Below are positions 24,101 through 34,672 of a stretch of DNA of 64,000 bases, piece by piece. The stretch spans positions 31,177,309 through 31,241,308 of the forward strand of contig NW_019211457.1 of the NCBI RefSeq assembly GCF_002443255.2, given 5' to 3'. Under the pieces are notes generated by a model, which saw nothing but the letters and a program-made list of their open reading frames with translations, was not told the DNA's origin and searched no databases. A program made the position numbers and the translations under genes. Numbering within the stretch: the first letter of the stretch is position 1; each line of letters starts with the position of its first letter. This DNA comes from Varroa destructor (taxonomy: Eukaryota; Arthropoda; Arachnida; Mesostigmata; Varroidae).

Positions 24101-24900
24101 AAAAAATTGTTCCTAGAAGTTTTATTTTGTTTTGGTACAAAGGAGTCGTGTAAGTTTCCACATACTGATGGCTCCGTTGGCTTATTCTATGAATCACTGC
24201 CAAGATGTTACTTCCAGTGTTATTTTGAAGGGTAAATATTCAACCGCTCTACGAGTTTCTTATTTACGAAGGCCTTTTTTATCCGACTGCTGTCAAATGG
24301 TACACGAAAAGACACTATGACATGAGCTTTAAAATTTTAGCTGGATTTCATCGAGTGCGAGCGAATTCCGGAAGGAAATATGTGTTACACTGAACAATAT
24401 TCTATACAGCTACTAGGAAGTAGTGCTTACTTGGCTGGAAGTCAAGTTCTAATTGGGACCTTTTAGACCAAATAAGTCGAAAGATATGTCCGTTAACGAG
24501 CTGGAGTAAAAAATAGACCGTCCTTTCACTGAGAAATTCAACTGATATTGAAAAAATTGAAACAAGGCCTTTTTCCTAAGGACGAACACTATATACCAGG
24601 TATGCACAGTTTAAGAATGAACAGTCAAGGATCATATATGGACGGCAGAAATGTATGCAATTTTCTGATGTACTAATCTGAACAAGGCTTGGCCACAATT
24701 TTGCATGTATATTCATACTGCATTTCTGCCTGTTTCCAGGTAATATCTCGTCAGAAGGTGAATTACAGTTACGAGGTGCGACGAGGGTACGATCTGGCTC
24801 TGGAGTTCTGGACAAGGTTGGTGCACAACAAGATCGATGGAAGCGACAAGTCCAAGAGCAAAGAAGAAATATCTACGATAAGCGCACGATGCTAAACTAG
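21198..24900 (+). CDS. TMEM9: TMEM9-family lysosomal/endosomal membrane protein (five exons)
   Basis: TMEM9 proteins are single-span proteins of late endosomes and lysosomes, linked to v-ATPase assembly and to endosomal CLC exchangers. Exons are 21198-21379, 22829-22915, 23239-23331, 23640-23740 and 24740-24900. All have GT-AG ends and compatible phases (2, 2, 2, 1), giving 207 aa (human paralogs about 183-198). Residues 1-25 form a signal peptide. The Cys-rich luminal part has YEDVRCKCICP (27-37), an N-glycosylation sequon NAS (38-40), CNC (62-64) and FCPRCECKYE (83-92). One membrane span lies at about 99-120, then a cytosolic tail ending in the family's RWKRQVQEQR-N-YDKRTML block. The ATG at 21198 was chosen because the signal peptide follows directly; an in-frame ATG at 21153 would add 15 residues. 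Confidence 0.93.
23583..23614. repeat. AAT-rich repeat before TMEM9 exon 4
   Basis: An imperfect AAT/ATT trinucleotide tract about 25 bases upstream of the 3' splice site of TMEM9 exon 4 (exon start 23640). Length variation here could change the distance between branch point and acceptor. Confidence 0.8.
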
Positions 24901-27169
24901 GCCGCTTTGTGTTTAGTGACACTAGTGAATTATGAAAGCAACGGTTGAAATGTGCAAAACTGGGCGATTATTTATATGAATCTCTTTTGAATATCATTTG
25001 TCGAAAACGTAGTGTACATTGACTCCGTCTTCAAAATTGTGAAATGTCAGTTTCACTAGACGACTTCTTCGCAAGGGACGTCAACAAAGAAACGTATGAC
25101 CAAACGGAGTCTTGTTAGCCTTGGAGAGCTTCTCCCATACGTAGAGGATAATATGTTATTGAAAAACTGTTTATCAATCAAAAAAGAATAATTTAAAACT
25201 AGCGGCATATGGATTGATGTGGCGAGTGGCAACGTTTTAAGATCACTTGGTGAAATAGTATTTTTTAAAAGCCTAACTTAAGATTAGGTACGCCAGTGTT
25301 CGGTTGTTGACCTAATTTTCAAGTTGGGTGCCATGAAATTTACTATAATTATATTTAACGTCTAAATGGCAGAAGATGTTCATTGAAAATTAGCGGAATA
25401 TTCAAGCAAACTAAGAGTATAATATTACAAAAATGTACTTGCACCCTCATAGGAGTTCCGGTGCGCGCTTAAGCATTATATAGTTTCTTACTTAAACGCG
25501 ACATATTTGAAATCCATAATTTATTTTTTGCGAAGTGAACCAATAGAACAAAACACATCAGTTAGCAAAAAATAATAGACTATAATGGGAAATATAGATA
25601 ATAGCATTGATGAAAATGAGTTGATTACTATTTCTTTCCAGATCATTATTTTATTAATTTCAAACATTTAACAAAATCATTAACACAACCAAGTGAATTT
25701 CAGCTCTAAACAGTGAATCAAGTTTAAACGAAAATGAGGAATTCAGAGCGGTTAATTCATCGGTGGCTTCCGTTAGGTTTCGTAAATACGTAAAAGCAAA
25801 CGGCTAATATGTTTTTTTACAATGATAGAAATCTATTTCATCGTGAGCTGTGACTGGCGAAAGCTGAAACGAATGCTAATAAGTATTCAGTGTAAATAGG
25901 TTGTAACCGACAAATATTACCCAGTCTCAGCAATGTAATAAATTTTATTTTAGCACAGTTTACAAATCAGTAACGAAAATTACTGTATACAGTAAATTGT
26001 GTTAAAGCAATACAGTGCTAAGGCAGAGGTATATGACAGTTGTATAGAGTAGACGGATAAAAATCCGTTAACAGATCTGTAATCGTAATAATAAACCATT
26101 AAATTCGTATTAGATGTCTAATAAAAGTAGACCTAAATAAGGGAGTTATTTTCACTATAAGGGCTTAAAGGCTCTATGGGAAGTATTCGAAATAAGCTAG
26201 CTTTCAACGATAATCTAATTAGACAGTCTTAAGTCGCTCACTAATTGTTTGAACATCGCCAAAAATGATTCTCTGCTAATATTTTTAAGCTTATGGACAT
26301 TCATAGACACGTTGGAAAACCTTAGGAAATAATTCGCTTATGCTTTTACTTCAAAGACTTTTTGTTTAATTTGCTTTTCTTAACCTTTTTGTCGTCAAAA
26401 GGCGTGTATATCATTTGCATTTTACAAATAGCCAAAAAATATGGAAAATACGCATTTTATAATGTGTTAGCTGGATGAGCTATTATTCAGTGAGTGGTTT
26501 CAGTACACTGGAGGATATCGTGAGTTATTTTTCCAACCAAATATGTGGGTAGAACCGAAACAGAATGAAAGAGAAGCTCAACAATTGAATTAGATGCGCT
26601 TCAGTACCTACAGACGAAACCTTCAAATACTGAACAAAGTTGTTTCATTCAGTAGGTACTCTTTATTATTCACAACTACACAATTATAAAACCTATATCT
26701 TCTTGAATGGCAAGATGTGCATGTTAGTCGAAGGGTTGCGTAGGTAAATTTATGCGGTTCGATTAGTGATAATAATTTTTAATATTACGATGAGGTTTAA
26801 TTGTCATTACTTATGTATGTACATAAAGGATATGTGCATAAAAAAAGAAAAGCTCTATTGGAAGAGTGCATGCTTTGCGAACATGGTCTACGTGAGTTTA
26901 CTTTTTATGGCTATTCGAGATGAGAGCGGTAATCGCAGCCTTTAGTTCAATTTGTTCTCCCAAGTAAATTACAGATGTGGCTTCGGCGCACTATTGCCAA
27001 CTGGTAAGATCACAGATCTGTTTACTTAGCAACTAAATATTTATAATTACAATTGCATATATAGATTAAAGAAGCACAGCCGTAACTAGTATCTGGAAAC
27101 AAATATCCTCATTGCACGAACAAAGATGTTCTACAACAAAAAAAAAAGCTATTTTAAACAGCTTTCCTA
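24901..27169. other. Intergenic DNA between TMEM9 and METTL15
   Basis: AT-rich, with no open frame worth keeping. It contains the convergent 3' ends of TMEM9 and METTL15. AATAAA copies on the + strand occur near 25938 and 26090, far from the TMEM9 stop. A canonical signal close to either stop codon was not seen. Confidence 0.5.
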
Positions 27170-28276
27170 TTAGATTTGAACTTTAACAGCGCCCCGAAGT
27201 TTAGCTGAACGCGACCTAGGATTTTGTTCAATCTCATCCTCAGAAGGCGTCACCACATCCTTGAAAATAGAAATCCATTTAGGTCTCATCTCTGTGGGCT
27301 TATGCCATGCCCCAGCATTCCGATACTTTTGAGCGATAGTGTGTGAAACAGGTTCATCCATATCAACTCCTGAAAAGTGTCTCTTAACGATTCGATCCTC
27401 AAGGGAATGAAACGAAATCACAACAGCTTGACCTTCGTTATGTAAAATATCGTACATAAGGTGCAATCCGCGATTCAGTTGATTGAGCTCATCGTTGACG
27501 AAGATACGTAGTCCCATGATTGCTTTAGTGGCTAGATTTACTTGCCTACCAATCATATCCGTGCGAAAGTGGCTGGGCGCGAACGCAGCCTCTACCACTT
27601 GACAGAACTCGCCTATGGTTCGTATCTGCTTCATCTCGTATCGATAGCTAATTATGGCGTCGGCTATTTTGCGTGCATACTTCTCCTCTCCATATGTTTT
27701 GAAAATTTTTGCCAGTGATTCCGCACTCAAATGGTTTACCAGCTGCGCCGCTGTCGGGCCTTGGAGGTCGGCAGGATTCATTCGCATGTCGAACGGGGAG
27801 TTTGGCTTCGATGAGGAGAACCCCCGGGCGCTGTCCATTTGCATCGACGAGCACCCGCAGTCCACCAGGATTCCCGAAACAGATCCAGCAGGAACACCTG
27901 CATCAGCCAAGACATTTCTTATTTCAGTAAACTTCGCTACTCGAAAGTCGAATCTACTCCCGAACTCTTCTTTAAATTCCGTAGCGATACTTTCTACCGA
28001 TGGGTCTCGATCAATGGCCACGACTTTGGCACCGCGTTTTAGAATTTCGCGCGTGTGTCCTCCTGCTCCGAATGTCATATCTACAAACGTTTTATCGGGC
28101 CGGACATTCAACGCAGAAATCGCCTCTCGTAGTAGTACGGGAACATGTTTCCGTTTTTGTATAGAAAGCGCTTGTTCAGACTTTGCAGTAGCAACAGTGA
28201 AATCTACCAGGCCACGACTCCAGTGCCGTGGTTTAAAGTAGCGCCTAATATTTGTACTATACATATTACGCCACAT
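27170..28276 (-). CDS. METTL15: Mitochondrial 12S rRNA N4-cytidine methyltransferase, METTL15/RsmH family (single exon)
   Basis: RsmH/MraW enzymes transfer a methyl group from SAM to N4 of a cytidine in the small-subunit rRNA decoding region; METTL15 does this for mitochondrial 12S rRNA. The 368-aa frame is complete. Residues 1-40 are basic and nearly free of acidic residues (RRYFKPRHWSRG), which fits a mitochondrial presequence. HVPVLLREA (44-52), the SAM-binding DMTFGAGGHT (66-75) and AIDRDP (87-92) follow. VDCGCSSMQMDSARGFS (138-154), DMRM (163-166), GEEKYARKIA (196-205), the family signature ISFHSLEDRIVKR (287-299) and a C-terminal RSRSAKLR come next. Position 140 is Cys where the family usually has Leu (VDLG). 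No intron is needed. A second ATG at codon 5 is a possible start. No AATAAA was seen close downstream. Confidence 0.93.
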   Translation of the reverse strand: MWRNMYSTNIRRYFKPRHWSRGLVDFTVATAKSEQALSIQKRKHVPVLLREAISALNVRPDKTFVDMTFGAGGHTREILKRGAKVVAIDRDPSVESIATEFKEEFGSRFDFRVAKFTEIRNVLADAGVPAGSVSGILVDCGCSSMQMDSARGFSSSKPNSPFDMRMNPADLQGPTAAQLVNHLSAESLAKIFKTYGEEKYARKIADAIISYRYEMKQIRTIGEFCQVVEAAFAPSHFRTDMIGRQVNLATKAIMGLRIFVNDELNQLNRGLHLMYDILHNEGQAVVISFHSLEDRIVKRHFSGVDMDEPVSHTIAQKYRNAGAWHKPTEMRPKWISIFKDVVTPSEDEIEQNPRSRSAKLRGAVKVQI

Positions 28277-31200
28277 AATAAAAAGTAACGTCTATTAAAA
28301 ATATAGCTGCGAAAATTTTATTGTGGAGGTCATTATACTGCCATCGCAAACGTGTGTTGTCTCGCTGGATCCACGGAAATTAACTCTTACTGTTACTCAG
28401 AAGCCCTGTTAGGACAGTCAACTTGTTCAAAGCGTATTGAATACGGCGGGCGCGGATTTTTGTTCGACCGGGTCCACGCATGGAGTTGCTAATAAACAGC
28501 TGGTATATTGTAGCGCAACATTAGACACCAAAACTGATAGAAAGGTCAGCAAGTTTACGGATCACTTTCTCTTGCAAACACTGCAAAGTGTTTTTAAAGA
28601 ATGACATGCGCAGCGTAGGCGCAGACTATAACGTGTACTAAAAAGTAGAAGCGGCGCAGCATCAATTTCTGGTTCGATCAGGCGAAGCACATTCAAACAC
28701 GTTCGAAATACCGCGCAGTCTGCAGGTAGTGCCAGTATTGGTTAATGTCGGCTAATTTCGAAAATGTGGGTATAATGTGTACTGCTTGCGTTTGAAATGA
28801 ACGCGGTTCAACGATGAGTATCCAAGAGTTAAGGAAAAACTGAGAAAAAGCTGGCTAAGTGTTCGACGAGCCCAGCTAAGTCTACAGCGGAGTAAGTTCT
28901 TGTTGCGTAAAACAGAATAGAACATAATTGTACGAACAAGGACATCTTGAAAGTTAGATAAGCCTTTAGGAAAACTGTCAAAATGCGATTCTTCTAAATG
29001 TAACCTGCTATGGCATTTGCTCCTTTCGTTTTTCGTGATATTTCATACTAATTCCATGAAATTTCTATATCGCTAAATCAGAATTTTGACATATCTATTT
29101 ATTAGGTCGTTCAGTATGAAACGTAACATGGGAAATTTGAACTTTTACACGGGCTGAGTTTTTTTTGTTTCCGATCGAAGTATACACCATTATTATTTAT
29201 GACTTTTAACCATTTCGAGGATAATTTATTTATTTTGTTGCTGGGTACAAGAGTCGAGGAAGTTTCGAAAAGGAATAGCATAATGTTATTGAAACTTCAT
29301 TGACTTGTCTAGTTAGGATTTGTCAAGATTTTCAAATAAAATAATGGTTTGCGAGAACGATTTTTGGCGGGTATCAATGACAGAGATCTGCTAACTGCAA
29401 TTCTTGCTGGACTGGTGCAGCTGTAGTGGAAAAAACCTGCATTAGACCACCAAACATATTCTATAAGCTTTTACAATTGTACATTCGTTTTAGGGTGATG
29501 TGCTGCGGGTTCAGTTTCAGCCACTCACTGACACATTATCTTAGGGAATTTATTTTTCATCGGAAGCTGTAGTTCAGTGCAATAATGGTTCACTATTGTA
29601 AAAGAAAAATAAAGTAAGCGTTCAACTATGTATCTGTTTTTGATCCACGTTGAAATCATTCATTCTTTACCCTATTGATTTGACCACGGGAAATAAGTGT
29701 AGTATTTTTACATACATCAAACTTAGAAGCTAACATTTGCAAACTTTGAAATAGGTAGGATTTCCCGAGACCTCTTGACTCTGTGTTATTCGTCTTTGCA
29801 GTAAGTCTTCAACGGAACTCATTTATGAGTTTAAAATTTTCTTCCCAAAATTTTTGTAGCAACAGCTGACGGTGGCTTTGGTATTAAACCCTCTACGGAG
29901 CAAAAAATTTGTATGCTGGGTTATTTCCAAAATCGAACTCAAATCAATGAACCGATCGAATTCTCTAATCTTTCATAGTTTTCTACGAATAGCCTGCTAA
30001 AGGCCCGAGTGACTATATTCGTGCCAACGGTTTTAGGTTTGAAAAAACACACTTGCATCTCGAATACAAATGAAATTTCGCAAAATATCGCCCCGTTATC
30101 AGATAGCATCATGTTTATATATGTGGTTGATGTTAATCATCTAGACCTAATAAGTATATAAATGCATATTTTGTATGAATATTCTTATATTAATTATTCT
30201 ATGATTGCTTGCAGATTTGTGTGTTTTGTAAAAGCTACATGCTATACCCACAGTAAATCCTCCCGGATCTGTAACCGGATTTCTCACACATTGACCCTAC
30301 TGTTTTTATTCTCAGCAAAGGCTGAAATCCCTATGCCCAAAATACGTCTGCTGTCGGCGCTACCGCCCATAGTCTAGTGCGAACCAATTCGTAATATCTT
30401 AAAATTGAAGAAAAGAATGATATGCACGCGGCTTAAACCCTCTATGATTAGAGTTTTAGGTGCGGTATCGACGTTGAACATTCTATCAGACGGTTGCTTT
30501 TCAGCACGTAACGAAGTCTGGCCATGCCTGGACATTAACCCCAAGACTAAGCCTATTATAAGAATAAGATTAAGAACTAGGAAAATTAAGAAAGCCTAAG
30601 AACCCCTAAGATTAGCAGGCAAATAGGTCACACGGGGCTAAACCCTATTTCCGATAACTGGATACAAGGAATCATATATTTCGATGAACTTACAATGAAC
30701 TTGAGACCTCGTGATCGTGAGTCCGTCGTTCTTAGCACTTATCCATTGCGACGGTCACAACATACTTTTTTATGTATATACATATTTAGATTATAACGTG
30801 GTACATGTTTTCCAGTCGGTACTTTATTTTTTTATTTACACAATATTATAGCGATCTCTTCCAGATGTATATCTACCTTGTCTCACATCTTCTTACCTTA
30901 TAGTTCTAATTCTAGCGCTTATTAGTGCCACAATCCCAACGAGAGGGTGCATGTAACACTGTAAAGAAAAAGCGGAAGTTTTTTTAACTGCACTTTTGTG
31001 ACTCAAATATACAGTGTTTATTCCCCTTAAACCACAAGCATTTAATACTTAGGGCATTTAATACATATTAAATTTTAACGTAGTAATAAAGATGTAATTC
31101 GAAAACATTAAATGTACGAAATTTTTTTTATTTGATAGCTGAACCAGTGAAGCTTGTTAGGAGTAGAAAAAAAGTGCTATTGCATGTCCAGTCTTCCCAA

Positions 31201-31662
31201 GTATTTGTTATTTGAGCCTACGTACATCTATAATTGGTCGCAGAGTCACCGCTAAGACAATTATTCACGTTGCTGAGAATGCCCCTATACGTGTTTATTC
31301 CTCCTATGTATTGTTCGACCGAACTCTCTTTGTGCAAGCCAAGAAATCAATTGTCTCGTAGACGTAAAAGTTTTTGGATCTTTTCCAAAATGCATTGTTG
31401 TATAGGTGTTCATAAGCCATTGCAAGTTTATTGCCTTTGCAATAATAAAGCGCACATTATTTATAATTACCTCGACTAACTTATACCCACACATTTACAT
31501 GGTCATAAGTCCTCGCTTAAAAATGAGCTGCTTTCTTTACTGTTGTGCGTGCCATTCAGAATAACAGTATTTGGTGGAGTCCGTAGGTCTATCAGTTACT
31601 TGCTAGAAGTGCACAAACTATATACATTTTACAGCTATGTACTGTTTTTGAGAGTACTCGGA
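28277..31662. other. Intergenic DNA
   Basis: No supported gene. Short frames at 30162-30377, 30405-30599 and 31234-31479 show no domain. A tRNA-like stretch on the minus strand at about 30697-30760 is listed separately. Confidence 0.45.
30697..30760 (-). repeat. tRNA-like remnant (possible SINE head)
   Basis: The minus strand reads GTGACCGTCGCAATGGATAA and then a CGGACTCACGATCACGAGG-like arm followed by GGTCTCAAGTTC. The block AATGGATAAG resembles the D-arm/A-box of arginine tRNAs, and GGTCTCAAGTTC resembles the variable-loop/T-arm (B-box) start. The acceptor and T stems do not close, so it is not a working tRNA gene. It could be the head of an old tRNA-derived SINE or a tRNA pseudogene. Confidence 0.35.
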
Positions 31663-32352
31663 TCACCACTTATTGTAGCCTCCGTGGTGAGATCCATACC
31701 AACCTCTATAATGGTGAGTACTAAAGTGGTTGCCGGGACCGCCGTGATGAAGGCCATATCCGGAGCTGTCGTAATAACCTACTTGAAGAACCAGGCCCAA
31801 ACTGAATTGCTATTCCAGCGATGGCCGTTGATCGGCATTCAGCACCAGCCGAATCTTTTGACCCAGTTCATTTATATCTACCTTGGTTCGCTGGCCACCC
31901 TTCATGCAACATACTCCATGTGGCGACTTCGGCCATCCGCAGGCTGAATTGTGTATTGGTCTCGTGCACTACGTCCATTGGAAATTTGACTATAGCGGTG
32001 AACGCCGTCACCAACCTCTAAATGGTAACAGAACTCGTATGACGGTGGAGAGCCATGGAAATCACTACTGTAACTTCGGCCATGGTTGCCATCATCGTAA
32101 CCGTGGTGGAAACCCGGTCCAGTTAGTTCCCCAGGTCTTTGGCCTCTTAAATGTTCTGTGTATCCGATAGGAGAGGGGTTTTCCGGGACTGTAGCTCCCG
32201 TAAGATCCTCTAAAGCGAGGAAAGTCGAATGGTCCTAGAAACGGCTCTGTATGGTGGTCAAAAGATATTTCTTGATTGAAGTGTCTTGCTGAAGCAATTA
32301 CTATCATGTAGACGAAAGCACCGAAAACACTAGAAGCTCTTTTAAAGGTCAC
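31663..32352 (-). pseudogene. Broken cuticle protein gene with Rebers-Riddiford chitin-binding domain
   Basis: Three blocks in order on the minus strand reconstruct an arthropod cuticle protein. Block 1 (from 32352) has a hydrophobic secretion-signal-like segment (SSVFGAFVYMIVIASA) but no upstream ATG in frame. Block 2 (about 32190-31902), in another frame, is Gly/His/Tyr-rich (GPGFHHGYDDG). It then matches the chitin-binding consensus: PPSYEF, VGDGVHRYSQ, QYTIQPADGRSRHMEYVA. A TGA at 31904-31902 interrupts, and a third frame resumes with GGQRTKVDINELGQ, the usual end of this domain. After a TAG at 31812-31810 it continues as a Gly/His-rich tail (GYGLHHGGPGNHF) to 31663. Such proteins bind chitin in exoskeleton. 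At least two frame changes and two stops argue for a pseudogene; assembly errors are a less likely alternative. Confidence 0.75.
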
Positions 32353-34618
32353 AAATATTATTAGATAACTTCATTAAAAAACTTGTGTTGACCTGTTCAG
32401 ATGTAGTGTCATGTTTATAATAACCAATAAATTATCACATTAGCCAGAACAGTTCTATTCAACCGCAGTCGCGGGCTTGAAACTTTAATTTTCTTAAATA
32501 TTCGTATTAGCAAATGATATTTCGGTGGCTCGAGTTTACACTAAGGAAGGAGAACAATAAAAAAAAAGTAGCTTTTATTTAGAAAAGTCACATTTATTTT
32601 TATTCGATGTTTTATTCCGACTGCAGTAGCTTATCGATTGTTCGTTTTTTTCACTTAGGTTATCACATTTATGTTTACGAAATCAACTTCGTACCAGCAC
32701 TTGTGAGAGTTTGTTCGGATATAATAAAGTCAGAGACTTGAAGATGTTCGCTGAGTTATTGACAACGCTAACGAACATTAGTCGTGAAGGCTCATCAATA
32801 TCTCGTAGCAACAACATCTTAACACTATGTGAAAGTTTGTGTAGGCAGCACCCGTGAAGCCCGCTAACAATGCAGTTATCGCCTCGCAGAGAGGCATTTC
32901 AGATGCTGTTCACTCACTGCACTCTTTGTGTACGGGTTCTAATCCTCACCATTTTTACTCGCTTGGGCCTAGGAAGATCCATTGATACCGTTCGTCAGTA
33001 TGTGACTCTTTATATATTTGCGCGGATACACTCATAATAGTTATTGTTCAATAGCGTTCATCTCATGCTGTGCGAGGGCGATGTGTGGGTTAGATCGTTG
33101 TCGGCCGGAAAGGTGCTTCCTTGAATTACCTTGCCATTGCTCGGATCTCGCCATGGCGCTACCCCGGACATCTGATACTTTTAGTGCTCGACAAACGGGT
33201 TTAAACGATATCGAAAAGATCGTTTCCCACTTCTAGAAGTTTTCTTTCTAGAAAAAAATCAATAGTTTGGCCATGCGAAAGCGGTATCTTTTTATTTGTT
33301 TTACTATGTGTTCTTGCTTTTTGATTGCTAATCCAATCTGCGCATTTGTCATTCTGGATCATAAGAAAATAATATGGAGTTCATAAGAAAAAGAAGAATT
33401 AAGAAAGAACTGTTTTTGTTTGTAATTAAATGTATTGGTTTAGTCTTTTTCATAGCTATCTCCACATTTCATCAAGCTGAACTGCAGAATAATGGTCTAA
33501 AAAGATTAATATTTTTTAGTTTTTCCCCCAGACGAAGAATCGGTAAAATGCTATATTAGCGTCTTCATGCTGCATGTAGATTCATCGATTAGTAATTGCT
33601 TTGATAATGCTTATAATTTACACTTTACACTGCAAGCTATAAGGAACAAGAAATTAAAAAATACATTTCTCATGCGATTTTCGAACATTACTTGATAATG
33701 TCGTTTCAAAACTTCTTTCGCCGGTTATGCCACCGGCAAAACTGGTCGAAGAAATGTACAACTGGGCTAAGCAGAGGGCTGTTTATCTAGAGCGGTTCTA
33801 TTAGTGTAGGGCTCAGCCCCGATGTGAAGCAACAACCAGCAATTTTAAGCATCCATTACGTTATCCTTTTTGATTTTCCATGCATATTTATCTAGAATTC
33901 TGAGAGGTAGATCAGTAGGAAGTTATTTAAAATTTTAAATGTTGATATGGTTGCTACGGATAGAAAACCTCCAAGGGCCATCACAAAAGCAAAAAAAAGT
34001 GACAGCCACTCTTGTTATCACTGTGTTATAATATATACATCGAACATACACATTTTCGTAATATCCATTTGTCGCTTATCGCACTTAATTGCCCATGTAG
34101 TATATGACAAATATACAGTGTTCGGATTGCTTTAACCTAATTGAAAATGTCTTCAATAATATTCAAATCTCCTTAATTAATAAAAAATTATATAGAAAAA
34201 TCTACGCTTGTGAAAGTTGCTCTCGATAGGTTCATATGCGTTAATTCGCCAAAAAAAAGCTTGAAACAAACTACGGCAATGTTATATGAACGGGATATCT
34301 TCAGTGAAATTTCATATCAATAGGCTACTATTAGTAAAACAAATAAGCTTGAGCTTGCGGCAGTAAATAGTATCGCATCGACCCATAATGTTCTGGTCGT
34401 ATATTTCCGTAGTTCATAGTTTCACTTTGCGATTCTTCTGCCTGAGCTACGCATAGCATATATATAAAACTCCATATTATAGACATATAGGTGACTTTGT
34501 TTATAATTTGAGTATAATAATTAAGTTACTAATCAATAAATTTGCGGACGTTTAGTGAGCGGTGGGTTCGATTGGCAATCTCTTCTCGAACACTTTGCCT
34601 GCCCCAGAGAAGAAACTG
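32353..34618. other. Intergenic DNA upstream of the cuticle relic
   Basis: No supported gene. A stretch at about 32861-32950 (TTATCGCCTCGCAGAGAGGC, then GGGTTCTAATCC) has weak tRNA A-box and B-box resemblance at an unusual spacing. A short signal-peptide exon for the cuticle gene could not be located here. Confidence 0.4.
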
Positions 34619-34672
34619 TTACGTTAACCGTTGCAAATATTTAGAAATAAATATTTGCAATAGTTAACGTAA
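34619..34672. repeat. 25-bp near-perfect inverted repeat with GAAA spacer
   Basis: Left arm 34619-34643 and right arm 34648-34672 are reverse complements at 23 of 25 positions; the only mismatches are two adjacent bases (CG against TA). The 4-base spacer is GAAA. Transcribed from the + strand it would form a long AT-rich hairpin capped by a GNRA-type loop. It may be a foldback element, the fused ends of a small DNA transposon, or a product of template switching. Confidence 0.9.

Noticed and set aside
27648..28241. A 195-codon + strand frame opposite METTL15
   Set aside because: Mirror of the conserved methyltransferase frame; no start or splice context and no domain.
31543..32170. Overlapping + strand frames of 66-134 codons
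   Set aside because: They lie antisense to the cuticle-protein relic, whose minus-strand blocks match a known consensus.
32861..32950. Possible tRNA with GGGTTCTAATCC
   Set aside because: Box spacing is too long and the stems do not pair; mentioned only as a weak resemblance.
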